NCBI GenBank assembly: GCA_946410525.1
Contig: CAMKAQ010000055.1
Coordinates: 1 to 6,620, forward strand
Reading direction: 5' to 3'
Source: an uncultured Caryophanales bacterium
GTDB lineage: Bacteria; Bacillota_I; Bacilli_A; RFN20; CAG-826
DNA length: 6,620 nucleotides
The notes beneath the pieces were generated by a model. That model was not told the origin of the DNA. It worked only from the letters and a program-made list of their open reading frames with translations, and did no database searches. A program made the translations under genes and the position numbers. Below are positions 1-4,784 of this stretch, one piece after another. Each line of letters starts with the position of its first letter. Positions within the stretch are counted from its first letter, which is position 1.

Positions 1-1
1 C

Positions 2-247
2 TTAGATAACAAAGGCCATGATGATTTCATGAAGAGATGGACCTTCAGAAGCGAGAAGCGTGACATCAAGATCGAATTCACCCCTCTCATCAACCGCCAT
101 AGCGATTCAAACCTCTTGGTTATCAGGTCAAATCAGAACCAGGTATTCGGCCTCTTCAACGGCACAATCCGCCTCCCAGACAGCGAGAAGATGGTCATCA
201 TCGAAGATGCGCCTGGCTTTGCCGAAAAAGTCTATAACCGCTGGTAA
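2..247 (+). CDS. DUF2804 family protein, C-terminal fragment (5' end outside window)
   Basis: The frame is open from the left edge to the TAA at 245-247, giving 81 residues, so this is the tail of a longer gene. The first internal ATG (29) has no ribosome binding site and lies inside conserved sequence, so it is not taken as a start. The tail reads FTPLINRHSDSNLLVIRS, then NQVFGLFNGTI, and ends GFAEKVYNRW. This matches my memory of the C-terminus of DUF2804 proteins: a QVFG.F.G strand followed by a closing G[FW]AE...RW motif. The family's biochemical role is unknown to me and I assign none. Full-length members are usually over 300 residues, so most of the protein is missing. The tRNA promoter begins only 5 bp after the stop and there is no terminator between them, so read-through into the tRNA is possible. 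Confidence 0.75.
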   Translation, partial: LDNKGHDDFMKRWTFRSEKRDIKIEFTPLINRHSDSNLLVIRSNQNQVFGLFNGTIRLPDSEKMVIIEDAPGFAEKVYNRW

Positions 248-252
248 AATGC

Positions 253-281
253 TTGACCTCCCTTTGCTTACCCTTTAATAT
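253..281 (+). promoter_or_regulatory. Sigma-A-type promoter of the initiator tRNA
   Basis: A TTGACC -35 box (253-258) and a TAATAT -10 box (276-281) are separated by exactly 17 bp. Predicted transcription start is near 288, leaving a leader of about 23 nt before the mature tRNA at 312, to be removed by RNase P. Confidence 0.75.
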
Positions 282-311
282 ATGGGGGCGCTCTCAAGGC
301 GTACCTATTAT

Positions 312-386
312 CGCGGGGTAGAGCAGTGGTAGCTCGTCAGGCCCATAACCTGGGGGTCGGTGGTTCAAATCCACCCTCCGCAACCA
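312..386 (+). tRNA. Initiator tRNA-fMet (anticodon CAT)
   Basis: A full cloverleaf can be drawn. The acceptor is CGCGGGG (312-318) against CTCCGCA (376-382), the D arm is GAGC/GCTC with a 7-nt loop (325-331), and the anticodon stem is 337-341/349-353. The variable loop is GGGTC, the T arm is GGTGG/CCACC with loop TTCAAAT, the discriminator is A383, and the CCA is encoded at 384-386. It is an initiator because C1 faces A72 unpaired and the D-stem has the A11-U24 pair. These are bacterial initiator marks (resistance to peptidyl-tRNA hydrolase; formylation). Two oddities are visible. Position 33, just 5' of the anticodon (343), is C instead of the near-universal U. The three stacked G-C pairs expected at 29-31/39-41 are A-U, G-C, G-C. 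The 27-43 pair is U-G. Length is 75 nt including CCA, two shorter than usual because of the short D loop. Confidence 0.95.
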
Positions 387-396
387 ATCAAAAAAC

Positions 397-432
397 AGGA
401 CGTTTCCGTAAAGGCGGAGATGTCCTTTTTTT
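397..432. terminator. Bidirectional intrinsic terminator between the tRNA and the regulator gene
   Basis: A 12-bp stem pairs 397-408 with 415-426, including two G-U pairs, around a 6-nt loop (TAAAGG). It is followed by seven Ts (426-432) on the plus strand and preceded by an A-rich run (388-395) that is the T-tract on the minus strand. It sits 10 bp after the tRNA CCA and 7 bp beyond the regulator's stop codon, so it probably ends both converging transcripts. Confidence 0.85.
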
Positions 433-438
433 CTTGCC

Positions 439-843
439 TTATATGCAATAATCGTTTGAATATGATTCTTTGGCGGATTCGACTAGCAAATTTAAGGTGG
501 TTTTTGCCAGGTATTTTTCAAGTTCTTTGTCGATCTTAACGAAAATCGTATCAATAGGGGCGTACCCTGTTGTTTCTTTGGTGAAGATAGACTCAGATAC
601 GGAAATAATGTCTTTTAGCGAGATCTGATAAGGTTCTTTGGCCAAACGATAACCGCCTTTGTTTCCTCTTGAGCCAATGAGCAGCCCATTGTTTTTGTAT
701 AAAGGAACGATCTGCTCCAAAAACTTTTTCGAAACGCCTTTTCTTAGGGCAACGTCCGATAAAGCAATAAAGCCTTCTTCATAATGTTCGCCTAGATCGA
801 CGAACATCTTAATCGCGGTAGTGGTTTTGGAAGAGAGTTTCAT
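439..843 (-). CDS. Rrf2 family transcriptional regulator, CymR-like
   Basis: This 134-residue protein has the usual size and layout of Rrf2 regulators. An N-terminal MKLSSKTTTAIKMFVDL helix leads into a winged helix-turn-helix (about residues 25-50, with SKKFLEQIVP as recognition region) and a wing with the family motif RGNKGGYRL (59-67). The C-terminal dimerisation part carries a KTTL motif (114-117), reminiscent of Bacillus CymR. The cysteine cluster that binds iron-sulfur in IscR or NsrR is absent; the only Cys is residue 133. A cluster-independent, CymR-type mode is therefore likely. In Bacillus subtilis and Staphylococcus, CymR represses cysteine uptake and synthesis genes and uses CysK as its signalling partner. 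Here cysK is the divergent neighbour with an overlapping promoter, so regulation of cysK and of itself is a strong inference. The start at 843 follows a very short leader with only a weak AGG element. Confidence 0.85.
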   Translation of the reverse strand: MKLSSKTTTAIKMFVDLGEHYEEGFIALSDVALRKGVSKKFLEQIVPLYKNNGLLIGSRGNKGGYRLAKEPYQISLKDIISVSESIFTKETTGYAPIDTIFVKIDKELEKYLAKTTLNLLVESAKESYSNDYCI

Positions 844-857
844 GGATGTATGCCTGA

Positions 858-886
858 TTGATTATATATTATCAGTGCCTTATAAT
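858..886 (+). promoter_or_regulatory. Promoter of cysK
   Basis: A TTGATT -35 box (858-863) is followed after exactly 17 bp by a perfect TATAAT -10 box (881-886). Predicted transcription start is near 893, with a leader of about 43 nt. It is occluded whenever polymerase sits at the opposing regulator promoter (866-894). Confidence 0.75.
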
Positions 887-894
887 ATTGTAAA
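866..894 (-). promoter_or_regulatory. Promoter of the Rrf2-family regulator
   Basis: Read on the minus strand, a TTTACA -35 box (889-894) lies 17 bp from a TAATAT -10 box (866-871). Predicted start is near 859, giving a leader of about 16 nt before the ATG at 843. It lies almost entirely on top of the cysK promoter. Confidence 0.65.
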
Positions 895-911
895 CCTATT
901 AAACCTATAGG
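892..911. promoter_or_regulatory. Candidate operator: tandem 9-bp repeat with adjoining palindrome
   Basis: AAACCTATT (892-900) is followed directly by AAACCTATA (901-909), a tandem repeat with one mismatch. The second copy runs into the perfect 8-bp palindrome CCTATAGG (904-911). The element starts at the predicted cysK transcription start and touches the -35 box of the regulator. A bound dimer there could control both genes. That the neighbouring Rrf2-type protein binds here is inferred from position only. Confidence 0.4.
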
Positions 912-936
912 AAAAGTATAAAAAAGGATAAAAGAC

Positions 937-1863
937 ATGAAAGTTTATTCAAAAATAATCGACACCATCGGAAACACACCTTTGGTGGAGCTCTCAAATA
1001 TCGAGAAGAAATATGACCTCAAAGCGAAGGTCATCGCCAAAGTTGAACGCTTTAACCCAGGCGGAAGCGTCAAGGACCGCATCGCCAAAGCCATGATCGA
1101 GAAAGGCGAGAAAGAAGGCCTCATCAATCAACAAACCGTTCTTATTGAGCCAACATCTGGAAATACCGGCATCGGTTTGGCTATGGTCGCCGCCTCCAAA
1201 GGCTTAAGAATCATCATCACCATGCCAGAGACGATGTCCATGGAAAGAAGGAATCTTCTTAAGGCCTATGGCGCGGAACTCGTCTTAACCGAAGGCGCCA
1301 AAGGAATGAAAGGCGCTATCGAGAAAGCGGAATCCCTCGCCAAAGAAATCCCTAACTCATTCATCCCTTCCCAGTTCACCAATATGGCTAACCCAAACAT
1401 CCATTATTTGACCACGGGTCCAGAAATCTATGCGGATTTGGACGGGGAAGTTGACTATTTCGTCGCAGGCGTCGGCACAGGCGGCACCCTTTCTGGCGTT
1501 GGCAAATACCTCAAAGAGAAGAACCCAAACATCAAAGCCATTGCCGTTGAGCCAGAGACCTCTCCAGTTCTCTCCAAAGGAACCCCAGGCCCACACAAGA
1601 TCCAAGGCATTGGCGCAGGCTTCGTCCCAGAGACCCTTGATACCTCCATCTATGACGAAATCATCACCATCGGCAACGAAGAAGCCTTCGAGATGGGCAA
1701 AGAATCAGCAATGGTGGAAGGCCTACTCGTCGGCATCTCTAGCGGTGCGGCCATAAAAGTCGCCATCAAACTCGCTCAAAGAGAAGAGAATAGGGGTAAG
1801 ACAATCGTCGTCCTTCTTCCTGACACCGGCGAAAGATACCTCTCGACCCCAATGTTCAACTAA
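937..1863 (+). CDS. cysK: Cysteine synthase A (O-acetylserine sulfhydrylase)
   Basis: This cytoplasmic PLP enzyme makes L-cysteine and acetate from O-acetyl-L-serine and sulfide. At 308 residues it matches the usual CysK length. Visible family marks are the PGGSVKDR motif with the PLP Schiff-base lysine K46, and the substrate-binding loop PTSGNTG (72-78). The PLP-phosphate loop GVGTGGT (178-184) and the serine in the SSG motif (S269) near the PLP pyridine nitrogen are also present, as is the C-terminal [10 protein letters not shown] (295-304). The start at 937 has an AAGGA site at 924-928 with 8-nt spacing. A terminator 8 bp after the stop isolates the gene as a single unit. It is divergent from an Rrf2-family regulator; in CymR systems CysK itself is the co-regulator that senses O-acetylserine, so it may have a second, regulatory role here. 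A cystathionine beta-synthase-type activity cannot be excluded from sequence alone, but the motifs favour CysK. Confidence 0.95.
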   Translation: MKVYSKIIDTIGNTPLVELSNIEKKYDLKAKVIAKVERFNPGGSVKDRIAKAMIEKGEKEGLINQQTVLIEPTSGNTGIGLAMVAASKGLRIIITMPETMSMERRNLLKAYGAELVLTEGAKGMKGAIEKAESLAKEIPNSFIPSQFTNMANPNIHYLTTGPEIYADLDGEVDYFVAGVGTGGTLSGVGKYLKEKNPNIKAIAVEPETSPVLSKGTPGPHKIQGIGAGFVPETLDTSIYDEIITIGNEEAFEMGKESAMVEGLLVGISSGAAIKVAIKLAQREENRGKTIVVLLPDTGERYLSTPMFN

Positions 1864-1871
1864 GAAACTCA

Positions 1872-1905
1872 AACAGCATCGAACAATCGGTGCTGTTTTT
1901 TATTT
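1872..1905 (+). terminator. Intrinsic terminator of cysK
   Basis: A 10-bp stem (1872-1881 with 1888-1897, one G-U pair, loop AACAAT) runs into a T-rich tail to 1905. An outer CTCAAA/TTTGAG dyad (1868-1873, 1903-1908) flanks it. Confidence 0.9.
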
Positions 1906-1928
1906 GAGCCATAAATGTAAAAATTGGG

Positions 1929-1934
1929 TATAAT
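1929..1934 (+). promoter_or_regulatory. -10 box of the lipoprotein gene at 1959
   Basis: A perfect TATAAT lies 24 bp before the ATG, so transcription would start near 1941 with an 18-nt leader. No good -35 box is present at normal spacing; the best is TTGAGC (1904-1909) at 19 bp, overlapping the end of the cysK terminator. An activator or weak basal expression is possible. Confidence 0.55.
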
Positions 1935-1958
1935 TAAGACGATAAGAAGGAAATAGTT

Positions 1959-2627
1959 ATGACCAAGTCAAAGAAGCTTTTATCGTCTTTATTCTTCGCC
2001 ACCCTTTTTGCCACGACAGGATGTGTGACAAGCACACCTAAAGAAACATCGGAAGATCCTGATATCTATAAGGTCAATGAGGCAGAGTGGAATGCGGCCA
2101 TCTCTTTCAATAACATCACCCATTATCGTTTCCGCCATGTCCAAAACGGCACAACCAACAATGTTCAGGTCAACGATGAGAGAAAGATCATCTATACCGA
2201 GCAATCGGAATACTGCAATACCTGGTATGTCAGGGAAGGCGGATACACCTACATGTATGACTGGATCCCTAGTGAGAATATCTATTACAAATACAAAGTA
2301 GGGGAATACAACGAGTACGATGGCTACGCAATGAACTTGGTTCCGTTCTATACGAAAGGCTTCAAATATGGCGACTTCACCTATCAAGAGGAGAACAAGG
2401 CCTATTATCAGCTACTCCCAGAAGATACGAGCGTCAATGCCACCATCTTCAAAAGGGCGTATTACTATTTCAAATACCAAAAGCTCATCAAAGTGGAGTA
2501 CTTCGTCTGGGAAGATGAACCAGATGGACGTGACCTATATATCACAGTCGATTATTCGAATCCTGAGGATATAAACCTCCATGGCATCCAATACTTAGAC
2601 AAGGGCGACATCAACGACAACATGTAA
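1959..2627 (+). CDS. Predicted lipoprotein of unknown function
   Basis: I do not recognise the family with confidence. The 222-residue product has a lysine-rich n-region (KSKK), a hydrophobic segment (8-20) and a lipobox TTGC with the lipid-modified cysteine at C22, so it should be anchored on the outer face of the membrane. A short linker rich in Thr, Ser, Pro and Glu (23-33) follows. The mature part begins with an EAEWNAAISFNNITHYRF stretch and is rich in aromatic residues and in alternating polar/hydrophobic strands. That is what a beta-sheet binding fold such as LolA/LppX-type proteins would give, but this is only an impression. There is one further Cys (about residue 87) and no catalytic motif. 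An AGAAGG ribosome binding site (1945-1950) supports the ATG at 1959. It is flanked by the cysK terminator and a 213-bp gap, so it is probably monocistronic. Confidence 0.75.
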   Translation: MTKSKKLLSSLFFATLFATTGCVTSTPKETSEDPDIYKVNEAEWNAAISFNNITHYRFRHVQNGTTNNVQVNDERKIIYTEQSEYCNTWYVREGGYTYMYDWIPSENIYYKYKVGEYNEYDGYAMNLVPFYTKGFKYGDFTYQEENKAYYQLLPEDTSVNATIFKRAYYYFKYQKLIKVEYFVWEDEPDGRDLYITVDYSNPEDINLHGIQYLDKGDINDNM

Positions 2628-2793
2628 ACAAAAATAAGCCAAAAAGCCCCATAAATAATTTTATTTGCGGTCAATTAGATTCAATAAGATTTGATGCTAG
2701 ATACTTGATGATAGATAGTCTTCTTTCATAAAACTACACTGCCTAGTAATATCCCATATGTTTGAGCATTTTACGGCATTAGAATCAATTGTT

Positions 2794-2802
2794 TGTTAAA
2801 AT
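2794..2802 (+). promoter_or_regulatory. Extended -10 promoter of the nucleosidase/membrane-protein pair
   Basis: TGTTAAAAT is an extended -10 element (TGN before TAAAAT, 2797-2802). No convincing -35 box lies 16-18 bp upstream, which extended -10 promoters can tolerate. Predicted start is near 2809, giving a leader of about 32 nt before the ATG at 2841. Confidence 0.5.
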
Positions 2803-2824
2803 ATATGTAACCCTAACCCCAAAG

Positions 2825-2838
2825 GTTCTAAGGAGAAC
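2825..2838 (+). promoter_or_regulatory. Ribosome binding site inside a small hairpin
   Basis: The strong site AAGGAG (2830-2835) lies 5 nt before the ATG at 2841 and decides that start. It sits in the loop and right arm of a 5-bp perfect stem, GTTCT (2825-2829) with AGAAC (2834-2838). A competing pairing, AACC (2815-2818) with GGTT (2824-2827), would free it. Any effect on translation is speculative. Confidence 0.4.
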
Positions 2839-2840
2839 AT

Positions 2841-3629
2841 ATGAAAAAGAGATTTTTGCCTTTTTTGCTTTTTTCGCTTTTTGCGGTCTCTTCGTGCGGC
2901 GCATCTAGTGGAAAGCAGACATATATCGGCATCATTTCGGCAATGGATAACGAGATTCAGTTGCTCCTAAAGGAAGCGAACATCAAAGAAGAAAAAGATA
3001 TCGCAGGGATCACCTATCACATTGGCACATTGAAGGACAAACCAGTCATTATATCGCGTTCAGGCATCGGCAAGGTTAATGCTAGCTCTGGAATCACGAC
3101 CCTTTTGAATTCTTTCGACATCTCAAAAGTCCTCTTCACCGGTGTCGCGGGTGGCCTTAGGGACAACGAAGAAGTCCTTGATGTCGTGGTTGGCACGGAA
3201 GTTGTTGAGCATGACTATGGCTTCATCACAAACGACGGTTTTGAGTGGGGTGGTGGAGATCCAGGCAAAAAAGAGCCAGGCGAATACTATGAATGCGACA
3301 AGGACTTGGTAGATTTGGCCTACTCTTCCGCGCTTTCAGTCATGGGCGAAGATCACGTGTTCAAAGGTCTAATCGCAACAGGGGACCAGTTTATCGCCTC
3401 CTCGGAATACGTCGAATGGCTCACGAAGGAATTCGATGCCTACGCCTGCGAGATGGAAGGGGCCTCGGTCGCAAAAGTCTGCAAGAACTACAATAAGCCT
3501 CTTGCCATCTTGAGAACCTTAAGTGACAAAGCGGATGGCAACGCACATGATTCGTATGCCGATTTCGGGGATAGAGCAGCCGATCAATCGAGCAAGATCG
3601 TGATGAAGATGCTCGAGTCACTTAACTAA
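2841..3629 (+). CDS. 5'-methylthioadenosine/S-adenosylhomocysteine nucleosidase with lipoprotein signal peptide
   Basis: MTA/SAH nucleosidases (Pfs/MtnN) cleave adenine from methylthioadenosine and S-adenosylhomocysteine, recycling by-products of S-adenosylmethionine. The fold and active site are recognisable from residue 28. GIISAMDNEI aligns with the E. coli start GIIGAMEEEV and places E38 at the catalytic Glu12. ACEMEG puts E206 at Glu174, which binds the ribose, and LSDKAD puts D229 at the proton donor Asp197. The TGVAGG (100-105) and ATGDQFI (179-185) motifs are also typical. What is unusual is the extra N-terminus. KKR is followed by a Leu/Phe-rich core and the lipobox VSSC (C19), then a short linker, so the enzyme should be anchored outside the membrane, whereas most MTANs are cytoplasmic. 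Length is 262 residues against about 230 for cytoplasmic forms; the difference is mostly the signal peptide, plus an insert near 128-148. It probably forms an operon with the membrane-protein gene 55 bp downstream. Confidence 0.9.
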   Translation: MKKRFLPFLLFSLFAVSSCGASSGKQTYIGIISAMDNEIQLLLKEANIKEEKDIAGITYHIGTLKDKPVIISRSGIGKVNASSGITTLLNSFDISKVLFTGVAGGLRDNEEVLDVVVGTEVVEHDYGFITNDGFEWGGGDPGKKEPGEYYECDKDLVDLAYSSALSVMGEDHVFKGLIATGDQFIASSEYVEWLTKEFDAYACEMEGASVAKVCKNYNKPLAILRTLSDKADGNAHDSYADFGDRAADQSSKIVMKMLESLN

Positions 3630-3672
3630 AAGAGGCAAGGAATGGATACCGAAACTAAGGAATGTGCTTCAG

Positions 3673-3679
3673 AAAGGAG
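3673..3679 (+). promoter_or_regulatory. Ribosome binding site fixing the start of the membrane-protein gene
   Basis: AAAGGAG lies 5 nt before ATG 3685. It is inside the reading frame if the upstream GTG at 3664 were used, so the ATG is the better start. Confidence 0.8.
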
Positions 3680-3684
3680 AAAAT

Positions 3685-4635
3685 ATGACTAATTTTCAGG
3701 TTTACAAGAAGACATTGTCGTTCTCGCTTGTCATGTTCTTAGTGGGAATAATCTCACTAGCTGCCATGGCAGGTTTGATGACGGGAGGTTATTTCGTCGG
3801 TGATTTGATAGGCCTTGCCATCGGGTTTTTGATTGGCGTCGTCCTCATCATCCTCGTGAATATCTTCGTCAATAATCGCATCAAAGCCGCTCAGATTGCG
3901 ATGATGACCAAAGGCGTCGTCGAAGGCTCTTTGCCTGAGCGAACCTTCCAAGAAGGTTTCAAAGAAATCGAAGGAAGATTTGGAAAGATTACCGCCTTCT
4001 TCTTCATCACTGGCGCCATCAAAGGCGTTTTTAGGCAACTAGGCCGAGTCATCACCGGAACTGGTAAGGCAATCGGCGGGCAAGCCGGCGAGAGCGTCGC
4101 CTCTTTGATCGATTCCGCGATCCAAACGCTCATCGGGTATTTATGCGATTGCTGCATGGGCTGGATCCTTTACCGCAAAGAAGTGGATTCTTTTAAAGCC
4201 GGGTGCGAAGGCGCGGTTATCTTCTTCAAACGTGGAAAGACCTTATTGACCAACATCGGCAGAATCTTCGGCATCGGGCTCGTTTCCTTCCTTTTGGTTG
4301 GCGGGGCCTTCACCGGAATCTTCTACTTGGTCTTCAATTCATTTCCGGCTATGTTCAATAGCCTTTCGACAACCATCTACCAGTTCCTCGAAAGCGGTGA
4401 GGGAGAGATTTCCCCATGGATGTATGACCCAGCCTTCTTAAAGTTCTACATCTCATTGATTTTCGGTCTCATCTTATGGTCAAGCTTCCATAGCGTTCTC
4501 GTCCGTCCGTTCATCTTGGTCGGCGTTCTCCGCAATTACATGGCAGCAGGCCAGAAAGATATCCCAACTGAAGCCGACTTCGAAGAACTTGACAGGAAGT
4601 CGCCGAAATTCGCCAAACTTCATAACAGAACATAG
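3685..4635 (+). CDS. Multi-pass integral membrane protein of unknown function
   Basis: I do not recognise this family. The 316-residue product has hydrophobic segments at about 11-32, 39-62, 101-117 (weaker), 141-162, 195-220 and 253-285, the last long enough for two passes; this suggests about six or seven transmembrane helices. Several are rich in Gly and small residues (FVGDLIGLAIGFLIGV). Positively charged stretches (NNRIKAAQ at 63-70, FKRGK at 181-185) probably face the cytoplasm. A cysteine cluster CDCC (154-157) lies in the fourth segment, and a polar C-terminal tail (288-316) ends the protein. No transporter, protease or sensor motif is visible. The frame also opens at GTG 3664, but the ribosome binding site at 3673-3679 supports ATG 3685. 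The gene follows the exported nucleosidase by 55 bp without a terminator, so the two are likely cotranscribed; a functional link, such as handling of adenine or methylthioribose at the membrane, is only a guess. Confidence 0.8.
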   Translation: MTNFQVYKKTLSFSLVMFLVGIISLAAMAGLMTGGYFVGDLIGLAIGFLIGVVLIILVNIFVNNRIKAAQIAMMTKGVVEGSLPERTFQEGFKEIEGRFGKITAFFFITGAIKGVFRQLGRVITGTGKAIGGQAGESVASLIDSAIQTLIGYLCDCCMGWILYRKEVDSFKAGCEGAVIFFKRGKTLLTNIGRIFGIGLVSFLLVGGAFTGIFYLVFNSFPAMFNSLSTTIYQFLESGEGEISPWMYDPAFLKFYISLIFGLILWSSFHSVLVRPFILVGVLRNYMAAGQKDIPTEADFEELDRKSPKFAKLHNRT

Positions 4636-4683
4636 TTTTGCTAAGCAAGTTCTGCGATTAATCGCGGCAAAAGGCATTTAAAC

Positions 4684-4711
4684 GGCATCTATTCACCATA
4701 GGTGCCTTTTT
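4684..4711 (+). terminator. Intrinsic terminator of the nucleosidase/membrane-protein operon
   Basis: A 9-bp stem (4684-4692 with 4698-4706, one G-U pair, loop TCACC) is followed by TTTTT (4707-4711). An alternative pairing of AAAAGGCA (4669-4676) with TGCCTTTT (4703-4710) is possible. A 12-bp palindrome (4654-4665) and a hairpin near the stop codon (4626-4631 with 4649-4654) lie just upstream. Confidence 0.85.
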
Positions 4712-4747
4712 CTTTCGCTTTTCGAGTAGTAAAGAGCCCTAAGAATC

Positions 4748-4775
4748 TTTACAGATTTGGCATTTGCCCTAAAAT
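4748..4775 (+). promoter_or_regulatory. Promoter of the LRR surface-protein gene
   Basis: A TTTACA -35 box (4748-4753) and a TAAAAT -10 box (4770-4775) are spaced by 16 bp. The expected transcription start is about A4782, only 3 nt before the ATG at 4785, so the mRNA would have almost no 5' leader. Confidence 0.65.
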
Positions 4776-4784
4776 GAAGACATC

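Noticed and set aside
844..936. T-box or SAM riboswitch upstream of cysK
   Set aside because: The predicted leader is only about 43 nt, with no T-box sequence or multi-helix fold.
1357..1756. Alternative-frame open stretches within cysK
   Set aside because: cysK is unmistakable in its own frame; the others are low-complexity shadows.
2628..2793. Intergenic stretch checked for a small RNA, riboswitch or terminator
   Set aside because: Only a weak AT hairpin (AAATAA/TTATTT near 2655) and no T-tract or recognisable motif; nothing supportable.
2805..2823. ACCCTAACCCC, resembling a telomere repeat
   Set aside because: Too short, not repeated, and located in an ordinary 5' leader.
3664..3684. 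GTG start adding seven residues to the membrane protein
   Set aside because: The ribosome binding site AAAGGAG (3673-3679) lies within this extension and is correctly placed for ATG 3685.
3642..3692. 16-codon ORF overlapping the start of the membrane-protein gene, a possible leader peptide
   Set aside because: Its only upstream AAGG is 1 nt from the ATG, too close to work, and the peptide has no regulatory codon run.
4654..4665. 12-bp perfect palindrome GCGATTAATCGC as an operator
   Set aside because: It lies between a stop codon and a terminator, away from any promoter; more likely part of the 3' end structure or chance.
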